Assembly: GCA_007449985.2 (NCBI GenBank)
Contig: VIIQ02000559.1
Coordinates: 712,501 to 776,500, forward strand
From: Desmodesmus armatus
Lineage: Eukaryota > Chlorophyta > Chlorophyceae > Sphaeropleales > Scenedesmaceae
Length of the DNA stretch: 64,000 nucleotides
Direction: 5' to 3'
Below, one piece after another: positions 1 to 10,064 of the stretch. Both the position numbers and the translations under genes were made by a program. The notes below the pieces were generated by a model that saw nothing but the letters and a program-made list of their open reading frames with translations, had not been told where the DNA came from and made no database searches. The stretch's first letter is position 1. Every line of letters begins with the position of its first letter.

Positions 1-436
1 GCAGCACCTTTGCCAGCCTGCTGTCTCCCCTATTAGTAGCCAACAATATCAGCCGAAAACAGTAATTTACAAGCGTGTCCTCGCCGTTGCCTTTACCTGC
101 TGGTGCGGGCTGGTGCTGCATGATGCGGGTCCCCGGGGGTGGCAGCTGGCCCAGTGGCACCCCAGACAGCAGAGCCTCAATGTCACTCTTGCTTTGTTTA
201 TGCAAGATTATGGTTACCGTAAAAGCGTGGGTATGCAGCCCACCCTGAAGTGCAGCACCTTTGCCAGCCTGCTGTCTCCCCTATCAGTAGCCAACAGTAC
301 CAGCCGAAAATAGTAATTTACAAGCGTATCCCCGTCGTTGCCTTTACCTGCTGGTGCAGGCTGGTGCTGCATGATGCGGGTCCCCGGGGGTGGCAGCTGG
401 CCCAGAGGCACCCCAGACAGCAGAGCCTCGATGTCA
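1..436. repeat. Tandem duplication of KHDC4-like exon 3 end (1-186 and 250-436)
   Basis: The two blocks are close copies with an offset of 249 bp. Each contains the 3' part of exon 3 plus its donor (GTAAAG on the minus strand) and following intron. Only the 250-436 copy is joined to the complete exon start and acceptor; the other lies inside the intron. Confidence 0.85.
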
Positions 437-2514
437 CTCGCTGCTGCATGCACAGCATTCCACCTTGCCTCATCAGTCTGCAGGGAGAGCGGCAGGCAGG
501 CGGGCAGGCGGGCAGGCAAGGTTTGAGATACAGTGGCCTGTTGGTGTGATACCCTTCGACCGAGCCCCAGGCATCGACCGCCCCCCTCCACTGGTACACC
601 CTGCCCCTCCACCATGTTCTCGCATAAACCTATCCATATACATCCACAAACGCATTGCACAGGCACAGGGGCAGATGGGTGAGGCTGGCAGGCGGGAGGG
701 GGGGGGGCAGGCCGTCAGGATTTGTAAAAAGATCAAACAAAATCATAAGGGGGGGGGGCATGATGCGTCTGGGGTCCAGCGTTCAGCATTTGCCATTGTG
801 AAGTGGATTCAACGCAAGTTAGATGCTGGCCGGTAACAAAGGTCCGCCCAAGTTGGCAGCAAGGCAGCGAAACACAAATAAGTTACAAAGAAAACCCAGC
901 ACATGACAATGTGCGATCAGTCAATCAATGTCACACCTGTAGCTATGACGCTCAGAACGTTCGAGCTTGAAGCTGATGCCAGTTGGATTCTTGGTGTAGC
1001 CTGTCTGCAGTGCTGCATGTGGACCCTTCCATATGCAGAGCTACAGACAGGCTTGACCGAAAGAATTCACATGGCCATGTGCTGCGGTTTCTCTGTCCCT
1101 GATTGCATGCATGCTCCTGCATTCTCTCTCCCGACCTGACAGCAAACGCCCACATACTACGCCCCCCCCCCCCCACCCCCGCCCCCACCTGACGACACTC
1201 ACTGTCCCAGACGGCTGCTGAGATTCCATGTACTGCCGGTTTCAATCACACTGCTAGGACTCCATACACGGCCTGTTTCAACCACACAGTACCCCCACCT
1301 GTCCTGCAGCAGCGGTGGGTGTCACCCTCAGGTACAGCGGCCGGTCTGTGCCAAAGGCATTGGCAGAACCCCCGGCACGTAGCGCCCCCCCCCCCCCCTA
1401 TCTCTGATCCTCACTCCACAACCCTGGTCCTAAGATCCCCACCCCCTGAAAACACGCACTCACGCGCAATCCATAAAGATCACATTACATGTATCTTGAG
1501 ACAACACAGAAGCTTCCGCTCACCTGTCCTGCAGCAGCGGTGGGGGTCACCCTCAGGTACAGCGGCCGGTCTGTGCCAGAGGCATTGGCAGACCCCCCCG
1601 GCACGTAGCGCCCCCGCACCACCAGCTGGGTGTTAGTCCGCTTGCTGATCTCATCCAGTGTCTGCCTCTTCGTCAGCAGCTGCCGAATGTGGTGTCCTGC
1701 ATCGTTGATCACCACCTCCCGGGCAATGTCCGGACCACTGCCCGGGAGCTTTGGGCCTACTGTTGTGGCTCCTGCGCCGCTGCTGCGGGGGCCGGAGTTG
1801 GTGTGCTGGAGAGCAGACACCACCTGGGCTGCTGCTGCTTGCTGCGCGATCGCTGCTGCCTGAGCTGCAGCAGCAGGGTTGAGGCCTGCAGCCTGCTTGT
1901 GACAGCGGTGGCGTGCAGTAGCAGGGGTGAAGCAGGCAGAGGGTGATGTGGGGTAGTGAGGTGGGCAGATGTGCAGAGATGTTGATGGCACAGTGCATTG
2001 TGTGGTGCATTGACAGTGCTGAGAGCAAGGGTGTTGAGAGAGAACAAGACGGGAACTAGTGCCTTAAGCAGCGGTTCTAAGGGCGGGTTCTAAGGGAGGT
2101 AACAAGCAACATTGTTAAATCACTGTGGACTCTGGACAACCCCAACCTAACCCCCCACCCCCCCCCCACACACACACACGCAATGGGCCATGCAGGTACC
2201 CACACTTGACACAACTACTTTCATTCAAGAGTTTGAAACTGAAAAGCAGTGGTGTCATGCGGAGACACATACACGGAAACAGCAACCACAGCACAGTGCT
2301 GCTGTCCACAGCCCCCCAAAGCAGAAGCTACCTCTATGCCATGCCAAGATGGCATGCACAGGCCACGTACCGCTGTAAGCTGATGTGCTGCCGCAAGGGC
2401 AGCCGCCTGCGCGTGCGCAATCATCTGAGAGGACACCTGCAGGCTGGTTCCACCCGCGGTCTGCGCAGGGACGGGCTGGTCCCACTTCCGCTTGCGTTCT
2501 GGTGGCTGAGCCAT
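1..2514 (-). CDS. KH-domain RNA-binding protein, KHDC4/BLOM7-like (5' part, runs off left edge)
   Basis: Exons read on the minus strand: 2371-2514, 1524-1892 and 348-477; the next exon lies beyond position 1. The start is the ATG at 2514. The first residues, MAQPPERKRKWDQPVP, carry the KWDQP signature that opens KHDC4 proteins. An Ala/Gln-rich stretch leads into a KH-like core: REVVINDAGHHIRQLLTKRQ, then DEISKRTNTQLVVRGRY and GTDRPLYLRV, which match the VEIND..LT..QT.DEIS...V.TRGR..DRPLYL pattern of KHDC4. Exon 3 continues as the helix EARWNAVHAAASDIEALL. All three exons are in phase 0 at their joins except the end of exon 3. KHDC4 relatives bind RNA and take part in splice-site selection. 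Two exons have partial duplicate copies in the neighbouring introns. The gene is head-to-head with the 2604 reading frame, 89 bp away. The family is fairly sure; the exact role in algae is inferred. Confidence 0.75.
1296..1615. repeat. Tandem duplication of KHDC4-like exon 2 end (1296-1390 and 1521-1615)
   Basis: About 95 bp repeated at an offset of 225 bp. It contains the end of exon 2 (coding for RPLYLRVTPTAAAGQ) and the intron donor. The 1521-1615 copy belongs to the full exon; the other is intronic with small changes. Confidence 0.85.
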
Positions 2515-2603
2515 TGCTTTTCGCGGAGATCTAGTAACTGATCAGTCTGGGGCTGAAGACGATGAAGCACGCTGCCTCAATGCAGATCTAGACGCTGTGT
2601 CTG
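2515..2603. promoter_or_regulatory. Short divergent intergenic region
   Basis: Only 89 bp separate the start codon of the KHDC4-like gene (minus) from the start of the acidic-tail reading frame (plus). If both are genes they share this promoter or have overlapping 5' UTRs. No TATA-like motif was recognised; the call rests on geometry alone. Confidence 0.35.
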
Positions 2604-3821
2604 ATGAGGAGGATGCACCTCCTTTCTTGCACTGCTTGCACTGCCTCCTTCACCACATCGACGCGAAGGCAGCTTCTTTCCCGCTGGAATGCCAACGAGG
2701 CACAGAGCAAACCCTGGAGGTGGTTCACCGATCTTGAATGCACCCTTCCAGTGCATCCAAGAAGCTGGAATCGCAATGATAATTCACAACCTTTCCTGAT
2801 ATCACTCCTCAGCAAAACACCAGGCCACACAGCACGGATGCTGGGGCAGACCCACACCCTGCAGGCACTGCTGACACATGCCTTCCGAAATGCACTTCAA
2901 GCCTCTTCATCACAAGCCCCAGGTTACGTGCTCAATGCTGTTAAAATACACATCCATGCAGTACAGCAGGCTAACAGCCTGCTGGTACAGCCAGTGGCAC
3001 AGCTGACATCCCCATCGGCAGAGCTGCCAGCCTGGCTCGCACATATGCTACCCATGCAGAGGAGCAGGGGCCTGCCTGAGCAGCAGCAGTCAGCACAGCG
3101 AGCGGGTCAAGGTGCCACCCTGCTGCTCCATGCCCCAAGGCACCGTGCTGCAGGCACCAGCCACTCTGCCGAGCATGCAGCAGGTGGGGAGCTGAACCCA
3201 GGGGCCCTCAGTGCACAGAGTCCCACTTTCCTGCAGCCATGGCGGGTCCAGCACACAGCACGGGTTCAGGCACACCCACGGGCACCGTCTGCAGTTGCGT
3301 GCTACCACCTTTCCCTGCGCCAACAACAGCTGTCCCTGCGAGGCTGCTGCGTGTACAGCACCTATGCCAGCAACAGCGCCAGCACCAGCACCACAAGCAT
3401 CGACACCAGCACACCTGGGGGCACCAGCACCAGCGCCAGCAGCTGTTACAGCACCAGCACCAGCAGCACCTTACACTCCTCAGATACGCAGAGTACCAGT
3501 CCTGCAGCTGGAGCAGGCAGAACTGCAGTCAGGGCGAATTCAGGCGGGAAGCTGTTTGATGACGATGAGTTAGACGAGGGCGAGGTGCTGCTAGATGAAT
3601 TCGAAGTTGATGCAGCAGATGGTGAAGGTGTGCCGGATTCTGAGTGGGTCAACGATGGTGCTGTCAGCACCAGCAGTCATGTGGAGGACTCTGCTGATGA
3701 GTATGAAGTGGAGTTTGATGTTGAGTTTGATGAGGGGTTTGAGTTTTCTGATGAGGAGGGGCTGCAGGACAACCTGCCGCCTGGTGCTGGGGCTGGCGGT
3801 GGTGCTGGCAAGGGCGTGTGA
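2604..3821 (+). CDS. Hypothetical protein with organelle-type leader and acidic C-terminal tail
   Basis: One uninterrupted frame of 405 codons. The N-terminus (MRRMHLLSCTACTASFTTST, then RRQ) is rich in Arg, Ser and Thr with no early acidic residues, as in plastid or mitochondrial transit peptides. The middle is low-complexity (His, Gln, Ser, Thr). The last 90 residues are strongly acidic (FDDDELDEGEVLLDEFEVD and later EYEVEFDVEFDEGFEFSDEE), ending in a Gly-rich tip and TGA at 3821. I recognise no domain family. The upstream half reads openly in other frames as well because it is made of CAG/CAC/GCA triplet repeats, so the real product could be shorter or spliced. The acidic segment is the part most likely to be translated, since its length and composition bias are hard to get by chance. 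It lies divergently next to the KHDC4-like gene. Confidence 0.4.
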   Translation: MRRMHLLSCTACTASFTTSTRRQLLSRWNANEAQSKPWRWFTDLECTLPVHPRSWNRNDNSQPFLISLLSKTPGHTARMLGQTHTLQALLTHAFRNALQASSSQAPGYVLNAVKIHIHAVQQANSLLVQPVAQLTSPSAELPAWLAHMLPMQRSRGLPEQQQSAQRAGQGATLLLHAPRHRAAGTSHSAEHAAGGELNPGALSAQSPTFLQPWRVQHTARVQAHPRAPSAVACYHLSLRQQQLSLRGCCVYSTYASNSASTSTTSIDTSTPGGTSTSASSCYSTSTSSTLHSSDTQSTSPAAGAGRTAVRANSGGKLFDDDELDEGEVLLDEFEVDAADGEGVPDSEWVNDGAVSTSSHVEDSADEYEVEFDVEFDEGFEFSDEEGLQDNLPPGAGAGGGAGKGV

Positions 3822-4373
3822 GGAGGCTGTTGGCATCGTGTGAGCTGTTGTGAGTTGTACAATATGACCGTGGGCACAGTTGTTCGGCTGCATACCCCAG
3901 CTGTGATGATGTGCGTTGCTTGTAACATGAGTGCTGCCACCGTTATAGTATGCGACGTTGTGTGCCAATGCATGCTGACACCACACGCTGCAGTGATGCT
4001 CTGTTCCCGCCAACTGTTGTACACTGCCAGGCTGGCTTTGAGACAATGTGGCTGGTCTGCAGCTTGAAGCTGATAATGGGTGACAGCAGGTGATGGCTAA
4101 CAAAGGAGCCTTGAATGTGCCTTGTGCTTCAGGGGCCGGGTGCGGCAACTGGCAGGTGTAACTGCAGAAAAGGGTTTGTGTAGGGTTTATTCTTTGTCGA
4201 AGCAGCATGGAGGTCTGAATCATAGATACTTCGACTGATGTGTCAAAGCATTTGTCTGTGGATCATTTCCCACTTGGGTCTCTGTCACTGCAGTTCAGGG
4301 ACAAGATCTGCAGAACTGATCACCCTTCAATTCGCAGTGACTGCGAACTACAACACCCACTTTGAACTCCAAA
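3822..4373. other. Intergenic region before the cation transporter
   Basis: About 550 bp between the 2604-3821 frame and the ATG of the CDF transporter. It should hold the 3' UTR of the first and the promoter/5' UTR of the second. I saw no ORF, RNA gene or repeat that I could support. Confidence 0.4.
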
Positions 4374-7300
4374 ATGTCGCAACAACATTCAGCAAACCAC
4401 AGCCGACGGAACAGCGACAGTGACCACTCACAAGCTGACCAGCTCAGCAGCAGCAGAGTTGAGCGGGTCTTGAGCCATAACAGGCTGGACAGGTCCAGTG
4501 CCAGCCAGGCAGCGTCACACTCGCGAATTTCAAGTGCTGATTACATCATCACGGTCTCCCCTGGTGCAAGGACACCACCCCGGCGCCAGTCAGGTGAATT
4601 TCTTTCAATTCTACAACGGCTCGCACAGCACATGCCAGCGGCAGAGGAAATGGCACCTGAGCAACCAACCAGCTGCTACACTCATGCGGCTATGTTTTAC
4701 ACGTTTACTGTGTATGGGTGTGGGTGTTGGACGACCTCAAAGCCCCTTACCAGCACCATGCATGTTCAGCAGTGTCCTGCCAGTTTGCAGGCATGCAGAT
4801 GGCTCGAGTTGCAAGCCTGGTAGGGCCGCCTGGCACAGAAAAAGAGAGACCTTGCGCCACACAGAACCCTCGGCCCTTTGTACAGTTGCTGTGCTGCATC
4901 CTCTGTTGTGCTACAGGCTTCAACCCCCAGCAGCCAGGCGACACAGACATCGAGACAGGACCCAGCCCACAGCAGTCGCGCAGGAGCAGCAGCACATCTG
5001 TAGGACGCCTGCAAGCACTCCTGCAGTCTCATACCAACACCCAACCAACAGCAGCCGTCTCGGATCTCACACAGCCCTTACTGCAGGCAGAGGAGCCAGA
5101 CCAGCAGGACCCTAAACAGCAGCAGGAGCCCCTACCGTCCACCTCAGCACCCTATGATCCTTTTCCCGCCACTACAGCAGCGCGTGCAGCAGCCGCAGAA
5201 GTGGCCAGGGCGCGCGCGCTCGCAGCACACCGCCCTCACGCTGACCGTGCTGGGGGTGCTGCTGTGCTGGGGCGCTCTGTATCCTCGGCATCTGCAGGAG
5301 CAGTTGCAGGAACAAGTGGGGACAAAGCCACAGAGGCTGCGCGGTTCCAACGGCAGCTGGCGTTTGCTAGTGGGCTCAGCTGGGTGGTCAACATCGTGCT
5401 GCTGGTAGCAAAGCTGTATGCATACTGGCTCAGTCAGAGCAAGGCTGTGCTGGCCTCTGCAGCAGACAGTGCAGTGGACCTGGTGAGCACGGCTGCACTG
5501 CAGCGTTAGGGTTTGGCTCAGGGTTGGGGTTTAGGTAGGGTTGAGGGTTGAGGTTTGTGAACTTCTTAACCTTGGAACAGGAGCTGCTTCTACAGCATAC
5601 AGTGCAGTGGACTGATGAGGCCTGCAGCCTCCGTGTTGGGAAGCACAACTGACCAAGGATATCATTGTGCAATGCTGTTGAGCATTGTGGAGGTCTTGTG
5701 CTGAGCCCCATGTAGCATGACTGTGCAACCAGCCCAATTTGACATGATGATGCGTATATGCCTAGGAACAGGGAGTACGTTTGTTTGGCATAGCCTTCAT
5801 TCATATGTGTCTCACATCAGCTGGCCTCGTGCTTGCTGGAAAGGCGGGAAGTTGTGCTTGCTGGTGTCTTGGTTGGGGTGGGGCAGGGCGGCTCTCTTTC
5901 AGAACGCGAAAATTGCCCTGCTGTTTGTGCTGGACATGCACTGCCAACGCCACAACATGCGCACACGTCCTTGGCTGTGTCGTCATCCTTTTTTGTGTGG
6001 AAAACAGTCACTGTACGGTATGGTACCAAAGTTTCGCCCGTTGTGCTGTTGTGGCTGTTGCTGCAGGTCAGTCAGGTGGTGATATCCTATGCTGACTGGA
6101 GGGTGCGGCGGGAGGACCCGAGGTGCGTGCACTTGTCTGCACATACTAGGTTCCTGGCAGGGCCAGCACCTGCCAATATGCAGGTCTCTGGTGTCTCTGA
6201 CCTTGGGTCTGCGACGCTGCTGAAGCTCTGACCGCTCGTGTGCTGGGCTGTTTGTGACCACCATCGCCACCCAACCACCCTCCCGCCCTGCCTCTCCATC
6301 TCAGGTTTCCAGTGGGGCCGGCCCGCCTGGAAGCTATCGGTGTGCTGGCATGCGCGTGCATCATGTCTGTAGCATCCTTTGAAGTCATCTAGGAGTCCAT
6401 TTCAGCGGTGGTTGCCACCTACACGACCGGGCAGCGGCCACAGCTGGGCCTGGTGTTGTATCTGGTCCTCGGATCTGCGGCGCTGCTGAAGCTTGTGTGC
6501 TGGGCTGTTTGTGACCACAATTCCCACCCACCGACCCACCCACCCTCACGCCCTCCCAGGTTCCCAGTAGGGCAGGCCCGCCTGGAAGCTATCGGTGTGC
6601 TGGCATGCGCATGCATCATGTCTGTAGCATCCTTCGAAGTCATCCAAGAGTCTGTGTCAGCGGTGGTTGCCACCTACACGACTGGGCAGCGGCCACAGCT
6701 GGAGCTGGGCCTGGTGTTGTATCTGGTCCTCGGTTCTGCGACGCTGCTGAAGTTGGTGTGCTGGGCGGTTTGTGCGGCGCTGCAGAATCGGTCAGACAGC
6801 ATGCTGGCTCTCGCTGAGGTGCGCAGGGTCAGTGTTTAGGGTGTTAGGGTTTGAGGTGCGCAGACCATAACGGGTGGTGGTAGGGGCAATTGGGGCGCAT
6901 ACATACACCTAATGTTGTTACGTTGGTGTTCGTTGTTGCCGGGTTTAGGGTTTGGAGTGTAGGGTTTGTGCGGCGCTGCAGATTTGGTCGGACAGCATGC
7001 TGGCTCTCGCTGAGGTGCGCCGGGTGGCGGTATCATCCATCAGGGCGCATACATACACTTGACGTTGTTACGTTCGTCTTCTGTGTTGCCGGGTTAAGGG
7101 TTCAGGGTTTAGAGTGTAGGGTTTGTGCGGCGCGGCAAAATCGATCAGACAGCATGCTGGCTCTTGCTGAGGTGCGCAGACCATATGAGCAACAGCTGTG
7201 CTATCTTCCCCGCAGCGGCAGCAGGCCTGGTGCCCAATGCCCCATGTCCTGCTGTCCTGCTCACCTTCCCATTCACATCAGCACCGTGTGAATGGCCTGC

Positions 7301-10064
7301 GTCCTCATGCCTGCTTCACACACTGTGTGCTCTGCTCTGCTCTGCCCACCCGCCCGTCTGTAACCACACCATTGGCATGCTACAGGACCATCTCAACGAC
7401 ATCATGAGCAACAGCTGTGCTGTCTTCACAGCAGTTGCAGCCGAGCTTGTGCCCAATGCTCTGCTGTCCTGCTCACCCTCCATTCCACAATCTGCATGTC
7501 CATGCCTGCTTCACACACTGTGTGCACTGCTCTGCTCTGCCCACCCTTCTGCTTGCAACCACATCGTTGGCCTGGAACAGGACCATCTCAATGACATTAT
7601 GAGCAACAGCTGTGCTATATTCACAGCAGTGGCAGCGGGGCTGGTGCCCAATGGGTGGTGGATCGATCCTGCAGGAGCTATTGCCATCTCAGTCTACATT
7701 GTGACGCGCTGGCTCGCCATTGCAAAGCAGCAGGTAAGCAGCAGGTGACAGTGGGGGCAGGATGCACAGGCAAAGAGGGGGTGAGGTCACTGGGCCGCCT
7801 GCATTTCAGCCGAGGCAAAGAGTGTGCGCATGTGTGCACACATAGTTTGGGGGCTTGCGGGGTCGCAGCGTTGCTGTATGGCGTGCAAAAGCTTGGTTTC
7901 TTTCGCAGTGACAACTGGCTGTGCTGTGCTGTGATGTGCTGTGATGTGCGACAGGTGGACAAGATCATAGGGCGTGGTGCGCGCCATGTCATGGCCTGTG
8001 AAGCTTGCTTATTTGCGCAGTGACAACTGGCTGTGCTGTGCTTTGCTGTGATATGCGACAGGTGGACAAGATCATAGGGCGTGGTGCGCCAGTTGAGTTC
8101 ATCCTGCAGCTTGAGTCTCTGGCCAACAGCCACCATCAAGACATGGGGCTGGACTGCATGAGGGCCTACCACTTTGGAGCCAGGTGCGGCAAAACAGAAT
8201 TGGATGACATGCTCGTTTTGGATAAGCCGCATGTTGGCATTTTACCACCTCCCTAGACATTCACTGTTCCGCTGCTACTCTGCTACTTTGCAGCCTGAGA
8301 AGCTTCTGAGAAGCTGTAGTTGGCTTAGTGAGGCATGGCTCATGTTGTTGGCTTGGCGGGGTGATTGGTGCTGTTTGCTTGTTTGTGGGAGTGAAAGTTT
8401 GCATCACGCAAGACATGGGGCTGGACTGCATGCGGGCTTACCACTTTGGAGCCAGGTGGGGTGCAAAGTTGACGACGGTCCCTCTGGAATCAGCCGCAGG
8501 TGGATAAGCCGCAGCTGCTAGTCTGCTTCCCTGTTCGTCTGAGACGCTGCCACTGTGCTACTCGCAGAGGATGTGCGCCTTGTGGGGATTTGCTCGTTTT
8601 TGGGGAGTGTGTTGATTGCTGCACCTGGTGACGCAATTGCCAAGGACAGGCAGCTTCCCAGTGTTGCTGGGTATTTGGTGTATGGTGTCCTGTTGGTGTG
8701 TTGTTGTTGACGCCCACACAATACATGTTCCCAAGATTACCTGGTGTGTGCTGTTGCTGATTGTGCAGGTACATTGTGGAGATGGAGGTTGTGCTGCCTG
8801 CAGAGATGACTGGTTTTCTCGCAGCACACCCACCAGCACACTCTCTATCACACCCCCTTTCTATCCCAACCCCCAAACGCCACTTCTGCAGGTTTCCTAT
8901 TGGCCTCACCTCTTCTTGCCCGTATTCAGTAAGGGCTCAGGGTTAGCAATTGGTTTGTTGTTGCTGGTTTTGACACACCAAGAAAAACATATGTTGTGTT
9001 GTTTGCTGGTTGTGCAGGTACATTGTGGAGATGGAGGTTGTGCTGCCAGCAGAGATGACTGTCAAAGAAAGCCACGATATCTCACTGGAGCTGCAACACA
9101 AGGTATGAGAGCAATGACACCGGCACACCACCAGCACAACAGCAGCACCGCACGGCACAGCACGGCATGCCATGCAGCTTTACATGGCATGGCACGCCAT
9201 GCAATGCAGCTTTACACGGCGTTGTATGTGCTGAAACTGGGCCAGGTTAGTGCCACGGTTGGTTATGCTTTTGCTGGTGAACCACACTGCGAGAGTGCTT
9301 TTTGAAGGCAAGTAAAGCAGGCTCCACTTGCATCCACGTGTCTATATACAGCATCATGGTCCTGTGGTGCAGGCTATATAGGTACCTCACACCTGTTAGT
9401 GTGCGCACATGTGTGTTGCGCTTTGTGGATCCCCTGTGGGGTGTTCAGGCATTGCCTGAACCATCTAACAGTCAGTAACAATAACATCTGCCATGTGCCG
9501 TGTGGTGTGGATGCAGGTGGAGCAGCTAGAAGAGGTAGAGCGGGCCTTTGTACACGTCGACTACACCAAGCGGGATGGGCTGGAACACAAGGTGTGCTGA
9601 AGTGATATGTGGCGTACTGTGAACCACTTAGCCCCAGCACCGCTCCTCGACCGGGGAACCAGAACAACCCTAAACCCCGAAAGGCTCAGAACTTCCCTGA
9701 CTGGAACCATCTGTAGAGCTGTTTCCCTTGTTGCCTGCTGCATGCGCTGCCAAATGAAAGCATGAGGCATGCTCAGTGCTCCCAGTCAGGGTCTCCAGAT
9801 CGTTGACAGTTGTGGCAGCATGCCACGTCATGCACGAGTGGCAAAGTGCCATTGCACTGGACTCTGGCAGATTCTTGCCTCGGGTGCCTGTGTTACCACT
9901 CATCAACACATGCTCTGCATACGTCTGCCGCATGTGTCTGCACTGCTCTTCAGGTTGAGCGGGAGCTGGCAATCGCACAGGCGCTGTCCACCAGCAGCAG
10001 TGGGCGTCTCACCCCTGGGCTTGAGGGGGCTGGAGGCTCGGGAGCATTCGCTGCCAAGGCCTAG
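4374..10064 (+). CDS. MTP: Cation diffusion facilitator, Mn-CDF type (MTP8-11-like)
   Basis: Nine exons: 4374-4593, 4917-5482, 6067-6122, 6560-6818, 7581-7733, 8062-8183, 9018-9102, 9517-9591 and 9954-10064, giving 548 residues with all phases consistent. The end of exon 1 is the least certain boundary. The N-terminal ~170 residues are Ser/Gln-rich and cytosolic. The membrane core carries the two metal motifs DSAVD (TM2) and DHLND (TM5); DxxxD in both places marks the manganese group of CDFs, whereas zinc members have HxxxD. Other family blocks are RFPVGQARLEAIGVL, NGWWIDPAGAI and the cytosolic VRAY-like MRAYHFGARYIVEMEVVLPA, followed by ERAFVHVDY. The predicted role is proton-coupled Mn (or Fe) export from the cytosol into a vacuole or Golgi compartment. 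The introns are packed with partial copies of the following or preceding exon and with TTTAGGG-like tracts. Family assignment is firm, substrate inferred. Confidence 0.85.
6193..6823 (+). repeat. Three partial copies of CDF exon 4
   Basis: Copies of the exon 4 region lie at about 6193-6303 (tail part), 6302-6535 (most of the exon with an in-frame TAG after SFEVI) and 6558-6818 (intact, offset about 256 bp). The middle copy keeps its acceptor CAG but is a dead exon. Confidence 0.8.
6770..7185 (+). repeat. Donor side of CDF exon 4 in three copies, with TTTAGGG-like spacers
   Basis: The block coding NRSDSMLALAE followed by the donor GTGCGC occurs at about 6770, 6967 and 7125. Only the first is attached to the intact exon. 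The spacers contain degenerate GGGTTTAG words. Confidence 0.75.
7183..7650 (+). repeat. Start of CDF exon 5 in three copies
   Basis: The acceptor plus DHLNDIMSNSCA coding start occurs at about 7383 and 7579 and, without the first codons, at 7184. Only the last copy continues into the NGWWIDP part of the exon. Confidence 0.8.
7915..8460 (+). repeat. Both ends of CDF exon 6 duplicated
   Basis: The acceptor side (coding VDKIIGRGA) is repeated at about 7950-7990 and 8060-8090. The donor side (coding QDMGLDCMRAYHFGAR) is repeated at about 8138-8185 and 8409-8457. The intact exon is 8062-8183, lying between the two outer partial copies. Confidence 0.8.
8755..9070 (+). repeat. Start of CDF exon 7 in two copies
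   Basis: TGTGCAG followed by the coding block YIVEMEVVLPAEMT occurs at about 8762 and 9011. The first copy runs into unrelated sequence; the second is the intact exon 9018-9102. Confidence 0.85.

Noticed and set aside
4594..4916. Alternative longer first exon of the CDF gene reading on past 4593
   Set aside because: The frame stays open to 4823, but the donor at 4594 (GTGAAT) gives the correct phase for exon 2; other donors are possible, so this boundary is marked uncertain instead of annotated twice.
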